Below, piece after piece: positions 36,801 through 47,299 of a stretch of DNA of 64,000 nucleotides. Numbering within the stretch: position 1 is the first letter of the stretch; each line of letters begins with the position of its first letter. The notes under the pieces were generated by a model that did not search any database, was not told where the DNA came from, and saw nothing but the letters and a program-made list of their open reading frames with translations. Source of the stretch: Cyathus striatus (Eukaryota > Basidiomycota > Agaricomycetes > Agaricales > Nidulariaceae); the NCBI GenBank assembly GCA_025738555.1, contig JAOVFP010000016.1, positions 868,001 through 932,000 on the forward strand, in the 5' to 3' direction. Both the position numbers and the translations under genes were made by a program.

Positions 36801-37060
36801 ATTCTATCACAACATCCATGGCAGTTCAACTATATATCATTAACATGATGTCTGGAAATCTGTTAGGACACCGATGACCGTACGCCGAATCGACGAACAA
36901 CCCACAGAACAATGTTACCTCTTGGAGGAGAATCAACCTGAACAAAGATTTTTACACTTGTACTTCATCCGCAGATGACCATCATGATAATCATGGTAGG
37001 CATTCAGACGAACTAGTTGATTCAACAAACGAGAAAGGCAGAGTCTTAAGGTGATATGCC
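33821..37060. other. Gene-poor stretch; only an orphan promoter copy noted
   Basis: No open frame here shows a recognisable domain, signal peptide or consistent introns. The only supported content is the promoter-like copy at 34993-35080, listed separately. Confidence 0.5.
34993..35080 (+). promoter_or_regulatory. Orphan third copy of the module-peptide promoter
   Basis: TTCAACGAAC..GGTAAGGCC at 34993-35018 matches the upstream part of the 50881 gene's promoter. TATATATA at 35034-35041 corresponds to its TATA box. GAAAAGCGAAAGAG..TCTTCAGCTGGTCTCA (35048-35079) matches 37073-37104 of the other gene with the same spacing. No signal-peptide exon follows, so this seems the remnant of a third, lost paralogue. 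Confidence 0.65.
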
Positions 37061-37104
37061 ATATAATAGGCTTGAAGAGCGAAGTTGATTCTTCAGCTGG
37101 TCTC
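37061..37104 (+). promoter_or_regulatory. TATA region and shared downstream element of the 37189 gene
   Basis: ATATAATA at 37061-37068 lies about 121 bp upstream of the ATG. Downstream, CTTCAGCTGGTCTCAACACT and CAACATCTCTGAGAGATAA are shared with the gene at 50881, where the TATA-to-ATG distance is almost the same. Confidence 0.65.
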
Positions 37105-37188
37105 AACACTACACTTGTCTTGCAACATCTCTGAGAGATAATATTTGCCACTTTCATATTCTCACCTCATTTCATATCTATAAGCACC

Positions 37189-37986
37189 ATGGTCAAAATC
37201 GCTTCTTCAGTCGCTATTGGCTTCCTGTTGCTCCCATTGTTCACTTCTGCTCTACCAAACCCTATTGTCAATGCTGAAGGACAGCAGTTGGCTGTGTACG
37301 TTTACTCATTCAGCACAGTGACCGTGACAACTAAATAACTCGCGGCAGGCGTGAAATGGAGGAGCTGTATGGAAGAAAATTCCTGTTAGAGCTTAGGGAA
37401 ATACACGATGATCTTGATGAGAGATCCTGGGCGAGTTTTAAGAAAGGTCTCAAGAAACTTGGCCATTCTGTGAAGAAAATTGCAAACGGTCCTATTGGAC
37501 AGGGAGCGATTCATTTGATGTAAGACGACTTATATTCTTCTATTTGGTACTATGGTTGACACAAATTACAGTGAGCAAACCACTGGTATCAAGGGACGCG
37601 AGCTTGAAGATATGAACGAATTAAGTGCACGCGATTTCGACAACATACTTTACCAACGTGAATGGGACGAGTTGGACGAACGCCAGTTCGAAAATGAGCT
37701 CGAGGAAAGATTTTTGAAAGAGTTCAAAGAGAGAGTGAAGCATTTCGGTCACTCTATCAAACAGGTGGCAACTGGCCCTATTGGTCAAGCGGCTACACAG
37801 GCTGCACTTAAGATAATGTTCGTTCACTTTCCCATGTGTTCTCATTTTCTTTCTTACTCAATCGAATAACATTGTAGGAAGTCAGGTGGGAGCTTGACTG
37901 GAAATAATTGGAAAGGCAGGGTCCGTCCCCGTGAAATAGAGGATGTGTTGTATGGACGGGATTTCGAGATCAATGAACTCGATTAG
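37189..37986 (+). CDS. Secreted precursor with two amphipathic-helix modules (cecropin-like architecture)
   Basis: Four exons (37189-37295, 37349-37519, 37572-37817, 37878-37986) join in phase to 210 residues. The ATG sits in CACCATGG. Residues 1-24 or so are a signal peptide (MVKIASSVAIGFLLLPLFTS) followed by ALPNPIVNAEGQQ. Each middle exon is one module: an acidic segment (ELREIHDDLDERS), then Trp and a Lys-rich helix (WASFKKGLKKLGHSVKKIAN), then GPIGQGAIHLM. The second module has VKHFGHSIKQVATGPIGQAA. The last exon gives a Gly/Asn linker and the tail REIEDVLYGRDFEINELD, which echoes the start of a module. The layout resembles precursors of helix-hinge-helix antimicrobial peptides, but that function is inference. 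Paralogue at 50881. No family is claimed. Confidence 0.85.
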
Positions 37987-38281
37987 CTTCGAGCTTAGTT
38001 GTTGTAGATATTCCACGTGTAACATTGAAATTCATAACAGAACTGATCTAAATGTATCGATTTGTTTCAAACGGAACATTGCGTTGCTTTATATCATGTT
38101 AGAAAGTATTCAGACATGTGAATAATTTAGGTTAGTTGTCCATGAGCCAGAGAGTTTGGTCTAACTTCAAGACGTCACGCGCCACCCTTGGCTTGTGAAT
38201 ATGCTCTGAATACGGTAGTAGCGATAGAAATTCCGTCAATGTATCGGTATTTTCAGGTTGGAGTACTACTAATTCCAGAAG

Positions 38282-41200
38282 ATTATCTATGGAAAGTCTA
38301 ACAACCACGCTCAAACGCATCAATTATAATTGACCTCCGGTGTCCGGCACCGCGGCATCTCGGTTAGATATGACAATCTCGGTTTCAGAATTTCATTTAA
38401 GCGACACTGAGCGCTTACTAACCGAAGCATGGTCGTCCGGTAACTACTACGTACTACGTAGTATGTATGCTCAAACAATTATTTAGTTTGTTATAGTAAA
38501 ATAGAATAATATATCTATATGAACTTCAATGTAAATAATTTGCAGTTCAAGGCATTGCCTTGCACTAGGCCAATCGAAGAGGAGCGTTTCTTGGGCCGTG
38601 AAGTCACTCGGCACTTCACGGGCGGCTGACATCGCATGCTCTGAATTAGGTACGTCAGCTAACATCGACCTCTCCACCGAGGTACCACTGACTCTATTCA
38701 TGTCATCACTACATGATCTCATAGGCAAGATCATGTATCCACAATGATCTTCCTCCTTCAGCGGTTCAAAGAAGACAGCAGGGATTCTTGATCTACACAT
38801 CCCTCTTCTCGCACTGTCAGGTATGCATCACTTCGTTCCCTTCTTCGCTTGTCCCATCTGACTTCTTCTCGCACTGTCAGCTTTTCCGTCATTTCGAGTA
38901 TTTTGCGCTACCCTCCCACCTACACCCTATACATATAATATCTATTCATATTTACCTTTCTCCCACTTTTCATAAAACAAAATCTATTCCATTTCCCTAT
39001 CTACGATATTTCTTTCTTATTCATTCCTTGTATTTGTATCTCTCGTGTTCGCCGTAATCTTATTCATCGCCGTTGCAGTGTTGGGGTATCCGCCTCATAG
39101 AGCGAATACTCCCCCAGGCGCTCCTACACATTTTGATCTGTGTGAATTCTTCAATTGGTGTGGACTAGATGAATCGATCACGTAAGCTATACTATGCGGC
39201 GCTCATATTAGGTGAACCGAACTTGTTGTTACAATGTCTTGTCCTGAGTTATAATTTACATTGATACAAGAAGAGGATCTGGGCTCATATTAAATGAGAG
39301 GTGTTAATAATAAATTGCTGTCTGGCCTAATGTAGTCTGTGTTTTATTTATTTGTATAATCATCCACAGCAGCTTCATTGAAAGCCTGCCAAGTAACAAG
39401 AATTCAATGTAAGATATTGCAAGGCAACGCTTGGGCAATGCAGTGCTCTAGAATAAGTAGCTCATTTGGTTACTTTAACACTCCATATTTTCATGAGTTT
39501 AATATCATTCATCAATATAAATGATATGATTTGTGCTGATGTAGAGCAGGCAAACCAGTGCCTGTGCTGCGATTCTCAATATACTTATTCGACATATCAA
39601 GACATTCCAAACCGCATTACGTAATCTTCTGATCACGTTCACACGACTTGTCCTTACACATTCTGCTCGCATTCTCAGCCTACTGTACCAATACGACCAT
39701 GTGTTCACCACTTTCCAGCGTGATGGCCATGAATGCTTGGACCTTCTGTTCAAAGGGCTGTGTGAGGTGTGATGGAAATTGTAACTGTTCATGGAATTTT
39801 ATGCGAGTGAAGCGAGCTGCCCAAAATTCAACCTTAACCCCAATTTTTTTTGTACCTCTGTTCAAACAGCTCTGTGACGCGTGACAAACAGGACATCTGT
39901 TCCTGTTCATGGCCCCATGTGACGTGTTACCAAACACATGGTCATATTGGTACAGTATCCTCACCTCCTTGCTTGCCCCGTTCCTCACTTTTCTCAGGAT
40001 GTATATCTTTGCACTGTTCTGACATATACCCAACTCTTGCGACACTCTGAGCTCTCAAAATAGCTCTGGCATCGGCACTGACACAAGACCCTGAAGTTTG
40101 ACAAGAAAACACTTGAACCTTGCAAACCTCAACTCACTGGATTTTCATACTCAAGTTTTCCATTATTTACAAAAAAAATTATTTTTTCTTCTATGTTACT
40201 TTGTCCAATATACAATTCCTTGCCTAATTTAGGTTTATTGGTTTTATTAGTATATAAATCCCTGTAGTTATTCTGCAGACCATCTAATCAAGTTTACTTT
40301 GTCTAGAACTCAGTTTCTAACTCTCATATGCCATTTTAACACTAATTCTGTCAATTTATTCATCGTCATGCTCTTTCCGGCTATATCTTCACACTGGAAC
40401 TTCATCTCGAAGTTCAATCTCATTCATTACATTGCAACACTCATTTTACTTTTATAACATCATTGTCTTACCTTAGAGTTCCCAGTCAGATGGATGCTGT
40501 TATGATATATGAGTTTCTACTACTATGCTTGCCTTCATATCTCTCACTTGATACAGTATGCTATCATTTTACTTTGATATATGCCACAACAATCTCATTT
40601 ATTCTATGGTCTACTGGAATGTTCTTATGTACACATGTATATTGTCAAATTCTGGCGATGATGGTAGAATAATCTAGATAATGCCTTAGAGTACACAAGG
40701 CCACTATGTACTTAGTATAAGTACTTGATTAACTCACTGTAAAATATCATCCTTTTTGCCAACAATATTTCAAACCTTCATATTGAGACTACTAAGTCTA
40801 AATCAACATATAGAATAAACACAGATCTGCTCTGTTTATTCTATAAGACCGCTATAAGACATTACTGACTCACTCTAATGCTTATTGAGGGAAAGATCAC
40901 CTGACCTTTCCTCTAGCAGTTAACATGGTTAAACCACATTGACTTAGGGAATTGTAACGTGCTCTAGACTAAACTAAACGAACGCTCACCCCACCCAACA
41001 CCCCTTCAATAACAGATTCAATCATTATATTAAAGGTGAGTAGCCATACACTAACATATACACTAACATTTATATTCAAGGGAATACACCAATGATTATA
41101 GTTCTTCACGAACCATAACAGATGCCCTGATGACTCGCATATTTTGTCTTTGTTAAGTACACGAAACTGCACCTTCACCTCTTCACTGATTAGTGACTCG

Positions 41201-41876
41201 GGCTCGCTTGTGATCATAAGGATGGAAACTTTCCCAGATTTACAGTGAGGTGACCTCTACATTTGCAAGATGTGGGAGCATACAAACATTTTGTGCATCT
41301 GGTACAACTATAAATTCACCTTTGTAAGCCCCAACTTATGACATACTAAGTACCTATCATTTGACAATGCCACTCTGACTTTAGTTGAAGTAGTAGTAGT
41401 GGATGCTTGGACCCATGATGTATTGTACCACAGTCTGTACATCACAGCCATTGTTTTCAACATAAAAGTGAGTTTTCCACCTTAGTCATCACTTTGTGTT
41501 TATATGAAATACACTGTTTTTTTTTGATAAATCAGTACTGCAGCTTTTAATGCAAAGCCATGAAAAATCTTACATGATATGAGTGTTGTGTTGTACATGT
41601 CGCTTACATCTTGGTTCATCTAGTCCACAAATACTTATATCAGATCTCATAGATATTTTATTTTATTTTACTATAATGAACTAAATAATTTCTTGAGCAC
41701 ACATACTAGTAGTTAACTGGACGACCATGCTTCGGTTAGTAAGTGCTCAGTGTCACTTAAATGAAATTCTGAAACCGAGATTGTAATATCTAACTGAGAT
41801 GCCGTGGTGCCGGACACTGGAGGTCAATTATAATTGATGTGTTTGAGCATGGTCATTAGACTTTCCATAATTATCA
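38282..41876. mobile_element. ~3.6-kb inverted-repeat element without transposase
   Basis: The roughly 240-bp segment 38282-38520 is inverted at about 41650-41876. Shared blocks include GGAAAGTCTAA, CGGCATCTC..GTTAGATAT, AATCTCGGTTTCAG and CTTACTAACCGAAGCATGGT. Similarity is about 90% by eye. The interior has T-rich non-coding sequence and only short frames without motifs. Exact ends and target duplication could not be fixed. Confidence 0.7.
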
Positions 41877-42553
41877 GCCTCATCCAGGGGCTTCACGGAT
41901 TTGACTACACAGCGAGACCTATAAACTAGTAATTTTAGTAGAACATTTTTGTGTTATCCAGATGAGAATGAGAAAAGAAAGTTCAACTTGAAGTTGTGAA
42001 GGAAGAACAACTTATGACAGATCTGGAATTTAACTAAGACTTGAAGCTCTGAAGCTTGAAGCAACCTAGTTGCTCTATGCAGAATGCAGAAGACTTCAGT
42101 ACTTCAGTCACCATGTCCTGCACACCTATTTTTAGCAAAAGTCTCCAGAATGCCTCGACAATAACAAATGATATAAAGCTCCGAATTTTATGTTAAATGA
42201 CGCGTTTTAAAGCTCTTAAGCAGTAGCATAACATACTTAAAATGCACATAATTTCATTGAGCCCAAGTAATGTGGTAAAGCGTGCAATACAGTCAAAACC
42301 TCACCTTTTTTCATCACTTCCTGTAGCATTATTCTGTGTATATAAAAATTTGCAAAAATCATATTATGATAGGGAAAGTCGTGTATTATATATCTACACT
42401 TTACATGAAGAGATTTGAGCTACTTTGAGGGAAGTTATGTTTCTCGCAATCTTGTTTGTTTGTATTTTGTGTGTGCAATACTTTTGATCGGCACTGTATG
42501 TCACGTGACGTACATACTGCAGTCGTAACTTAAGTTATGTAGTGTGACAGCCC

Positions 42554-42577
42554 ATTATTATTATTATTATTATTATT
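42554..42577. repeat. (TTA)n microsatellite
   Basis: Eight consecutive ATT/TTA triplets. Confidence 0.95.
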
Positions 42578-42599
42578 ACTATTTATACTTAACAAAGTG

Positions 42600-42715
42600 T
42601 GGGTCTAACTTAGCAATGTGTGGAATTTCCCGTGGGAATGTGTGAATTTCCCTAGCCACACATGTGGCCGGAACTTCCACATGTGTGACCGGGGTTTCCA
42701 CATGTGTAAGGTGTC
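42600..42715. repeat. CACATGTG-centred short repeats
   Basis: Several near-palindromic copies of GGAATTTCCCGTGGGAATGT and CCGGAACTTCCACATGTGTG lie in tandem. They are non-coding and may be a remnant of an inverted-repeat element. Confidence 0.6.
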
Positions 42716-43355
42716 GTTTTTCGTCCGTCCCGTTAATAAGAGGATAAGGATTAGAAATTATGGTGACTCTCAGTATCAAAATGCTATCCGCCACTTTCAT
42801 TACCATATAGTGTCTTGTATTCAACAAGTTTATGTCTCTCATACTATAAATATCACGGAACTACTTTGTGGCAGAATGGGTGGACCGGAGTACACTGCAC
42901 GGTACTGCGTCGTTGAAAAAGAATGTACGGTTTGCACGGTGCGACGACACTGCCGCGCACATCGCGTGGTACATCTATCAAGCCATCCACTTCGATTTCT
43001 GATGCATTCTTACCACATTGCATTTCTGTAATTTACATTTATCGCTTGGTGGTAATTAGTGTAATCAACAGATACCTTTTTATGTTTATACAGACCTCGA
43101 AGCTGAAAAGTTGTAAGGTAAAGAACGTGTCACATGTGATATTTTGGTGTAAAATGATTTACGGTATGCATGGTACATATTTATAGCTGATGTATGATGC
43201 ATTTATGGTACATCGTGTACCGCAATACCATTCGTACCGTCAATACCTGTAGTTCCCGTGAGTATGCTTGCTTAACCGCGTTTGTACGTGGTTAACTGAA
43301 CTAGTTAGCAGACAGTCTGTATCCTTGTCTAAGTAAATTCCAATATACGACGCCC

Positions 43356-44431
43356 CACCAGTGGCTTCGATTCTGATTGATCCCTGTCGGTAAGCACCGG
43401 GGCTGCGAAATGCTTCGTCACCGAGAGGGTGATTGATTGCAAAAATGTTATATTGAAATCAATTACTTACTGTTGTAGTAGTTTGAAATCATTCCTTGTA
43501 TTTAGAAGTATAGTAAATGAAATCAACGCTAATAAGCACGAAATCAATGAGAAACTGAATCATTAGCATAGTGAAATCAATACTAGTAGGTATGAAATCA
43601 ATAAGAAAGTGGGATTAATGAAGCAGTGTGAAATCAATAAAAAGCGAAATCTATTAAAAATTGGATGATTATTTTGAAGTTATGGTCCCCAACTGCAAGG
43701 GTAACATAGCAGTAGTGTATTTTACTGTGTGCGCATAGCCATTGCACTACTTTGTCTTTTAAAACTATTGCATTTCCTGCTACTTAACCTATAGTTTGCT
43801 ATCATTTCTTGGGACTTCGTGAAAATTTGAAATCCCTCTATATAACTTTATCCACACTTGCACCATTACCTACTGCTGCTTGAGGTTCGTTTAATTTACT
43901 TATTAATGCAACCATGATTCCATGCTATTAATTTCATTTTGTTTAGAAATTATCAAGAATATTTTAACCCAAGTAACAAAAGTGATAGCGAGATATAGGT
44001 TAAGTAACAGGAAGTTCAGCAGTTATAAAAGACAAAGTAGTGCAATGGCTATGCGCATACCGTTAACTACACTACTACTACGTTACCCTCGCAGTTGGGG
44101 ACCATAGCATCAAAGTAATCATTCAATTTTTAATAGATTTCGCTTTTTTATTGATTTCGCTACTTCATTGATCCCATTTTCTTATTGATTTCATACCTAC
44201 TGGTATTGATTTCGCTATGCTATTGATTCAGTTTCTCATTGATTTCGTGCTTATTAGCGTTGATTTCATTTACTATACTTCTAAATACAAGGAATGATTT
44301 CAAACTACTACAACAGTAAGTAATTGATTCCAATATAACACTTTTTTGCAATCAATCACCCTCTCGGTGACGAAGCATTTCACAGCCCCGGTGCTTACCG
44401 ACGGGGATCAATCAGAATCGAAGCCACGACT
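43356..44431. mobile_element. Foldback element: near-perfect ~500-bp palindrome arms, flanked by CGACGCCC
   Basis: The left arm (TGGCTTCGATTCTGATTGAT.. through ..ATTGCACTACTTTGTCTTTT) is inverted in the right arm, ending ATCAATCAGAATCGAAGCCA. The arms carry many GAAATCAAT / ATTGATTTC repeats. The 8-mer CGACGCCC flanks the element at 43348-43355 and 44432-44439. Terminal bases outside TGGCTTC (CACCAG against CGACT) do not match. The transcript would form a very long hairpin. No protein is encoded. Confidence 0.85.
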
Positions 44432-44617
44432 CGACGCCCAGCCATTACACAAATAGATATCACGATACCGTCTCGCTCTGAGCGTTGTTTTTTTTCAAGT
44501 GGTTCCTGATCCGACCCATTTGGGAGTGAAGTGATTACTCAGTTTCAACAATCTGCGAACGCAGTTGTTGCCACAGATTTGGCAGATGATGCGCAACGCC
44601 TCCTCTAAGACTATAAA

Positions 44618-46610
44618 ATGAAACTCGTCATCTCTGAGCTTACTCCAACATATACCAAGTTTCTTATTGTGTTATCTCTTCATTACATAACTATGCCTTA
44701 TGTCATAGGCCTTCAAGCTGCCTCTACAGCATTCGTCTCGGCGGGGCTTGCAGCACAACTTACTCTTTCGGTTGCAATCATCGTTTTTATCCTATTCATC
44801 ACATCCAGCCTACAGAAGAATGGAGTGGATGAGCCGCCATCTATACCTGGTATTCAATTACTTGTAATCTTCCCTTTCTTTCGCAGGAGATACGACTTTC
44901 TGAACTGGGGATTTCATGCGACAGGACAGAGTATCTTCCAGTTTACATTGCTAAGTGTATGTTGTGTTTATTTTTCGTAGTTCTATCGAAAATAACCATA
45001 ATTGCAGAACAAGGTGATTGTTGTGTCTGGGAAAGGAGCTCGCGAGGCATTCTTTACCGCCAAAGGTCTTGATCTCACAGAAGGATTCAAAATTTTGTCT
45101 GGAGCAGTAAGACAGTTACCCTGTGCACTTTCATCACTTCATTTGATGCCTTTACTTCCAGATACCCATGGTTCGTGGCGTGACATCTGACTTGCAAACA
45201 AAACGAGTAGCGCTCATCCATAGGCGCCTGGCAAATGTCCAAAAGAGCGCTCCACTGAGTGAATGTAGGTACCCTTCCATCTCAGGCTTCTATCAGACCA
45301 TCTGAATAAGATATTCTCAGTAATTCCCAAGATTTTGGAAGATTCACGGAGGATTTTGGGAGGATGGGGCGAATCCGGCACATTTGATCCATTCGAAAAC
45401 ATCTACGAGGTGAACAGTATTTGCTTTCAAAATGCGCTGTTTCTTACTAACGTCCGTGTATAATTTGTCATCTTCAGCTCGTTTTTCAAACAACTATTCG
45501 GAGCCTGACATGCGAGGAAATAGCCGACAATCCGCTTCTTGTTGCACGGCTGAAGAAGTTGTATGACACATTAGACCGGGGAACAACTCCTGCCACTGTT
45601 CTCTTGCCATGGCTCCCAACTCCAGCGATGTTACAAAAACTGTGGGCAACGAAAGAGATCTACGATATTGTTGTAAAAGCAATCAACGCACGAGAATTAA
45701 GTGGTCTTCAACGGAACGACACACTCCAGATGCTTCTTGATTTTGGGGACGAAAAACTTGTGGTCGTAGGTGTAAGTCATCCTTCATATATCTGCAAACG
45801 GTCAAGTGACTGACAGAAGTATAGTTTATCATGGGCTTATTGATTGCTGGTGCAAGGGCGACGGGCACTACAGGTAACATTATGTTGGATGTGATATAAT
45901 GATAATTTCTAACCAGCGGGATTTTACCAGCCTCTTGGTTAATAACATTCCTGGCCGGCCATCCCGAATGGCATTTGAAAGTGGCCCAAGAGGCTGAGTC
46001 CTTACTCGCATCTAACAGTCTGTACAGATCCGGTTCGTCACTATCGTCCCAGCTTGCATCCATTCCCCTTGAGGTTTGGGAGAAAAACACGCCTGTACTT
46101 GATGCAGTAATTCGGGAGACTACACGTGTCGCGCAGCCACACACTGCAATGAGGAGAAATTTAGGACCAGAATTCTTCATCAACGACAAAATAATTCCTA
46201 CTGGCGCATACGTTATATATCCGTTCAGTGATATACATCTCGACCCTGAAGTCTATCCCGATCCGTGGAAATTTGACCCGGGGAGAAAAGAATCGATCGA
46301 CACTCCATTCGGATATGTTGGCTGGGGCGGAGGTAAGTCCTACACACTACTACATACTTCCGATTGCCTGGGCATTTCTCATAGTGGTACTCCTGCAGGT
46401 AACACTTTGTGCCTTGGAACCCGTCTTGCAAAAGTAGAACTTAAGCTTATAACGGCCATGTATGTTCTTGGATTCCGACACTCCGTGGTTGATCGCTATG
46501 GTGAACCATCAACTATTCTCCCTATTCCAAACTGGAACGATATCCTTTTATGCCGCCCCGAAAAAGGATCTTTTTATATAAAGTATGAAAGAAACAATAT
46601 CATACTTTAG
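44618..46610 (+). CDS. Cytochrome P450 monooxygenase (microsomal)
   Basis: About eight exons join in phase: 44618-44956, 45008-45106, 45162-45264, 45321-45409, 45478-45771, then a short exon from about 45824, one ending before 46333, and the last to 46610. An N-terminal hydrophobic anchor (about residues 40-62) precedes PPSIPGIQ. The I-helix reads LIAGARATGTTASW, the ExxR motif is in VIRETTR, a KFDPGRK segment follows, and the haem loop WGGGNTLCLGTRLAK contains the Cys ligand and is split by an intron. All invariant P450 features are present. The I-helix lacks the usual acidic residue before Thr. Substrate is unknown, and no neighbouring biosynthetic genes are visible. ER membrane location is expected for the family. 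Confidence 0.93.
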
Positions 46611-46890
46611 AATTTTCGACGTGCAAATATTTTTTATCCTTTTACTGAATTTCACCTCATGTAGTCACATTTTGTTTTATATATCTCATTATGCGCGGAG
46701 AAAAGTGCAAACTGTTCTCCGACTTCTGTATCGGACATAAGTAGCACTAAGCAGTGAGTCGAAAAGGGTTTTTATAAGTCGTTAACATTGAAATTTTAAC
46801 TTGTTACCAACAAAAAGTTAACTACTAGTCCAAAGCTCAAGAAACTAACGGCAATTGACATTCAAAGAACATTTACTTCATCTCAACGAA

Positions 46891-47260
46891 CTACTGCGAC
46901 ACAGGCACACTCCCAGAAAAGGACGGCTCAATATTCACCGTCTCAAATCCCTTCCAATTCTCCCTATGTGTTTGCAGATGACACGGAAACGGTAGGCAAT
47001 GCATGGCAGCTTGAAGAGGGTGCAGCTGGGTGCGCGGAGGATGTTGGTGAGTTACCTTGTTGTAATGTGCTGGTACCGTATACGCCCATACGCCCATAGG
47101 GAGGCCACTGAGACATAGGTATCATGAAAGGGGAGAAAGGGGAAGGGGAAGCACGCACTCATCGTCCTTGTCACAGTTCTCGAATACACCTGGGCCATAG
47201 TTGGCTGCGCCGAGGCTAGCTACGAACTCGGCGACGGCAGTCCAGTAGCCCATCTGTACG
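46891..47260 (-). pseudogene. Possible 3' part of an unrecognised gene
   Basis: On the minus strand, a coding-like stretch from about 47254 reads QMGYWTAVAEFVASLGAANY then GPGVFENCDKDDE, ending at a GTGCGT donor. A later piece reads GLPMGVWAYTVPAHYNK. The terminal open frame ends ENWKGFETVNIEPSF..SVPVSQ with TAG at 46891-46893. The pieces suggest a secreted-enzyme-like gene, but no 5' part was found and the family is not recognised. It could be a decayed gene or an incompletely resolved intact one. Confidence 0.35.
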
Positions 47261-47299
47261 CAAATATCATCTGCGAAGCATATATCAACAATCGTTTAA

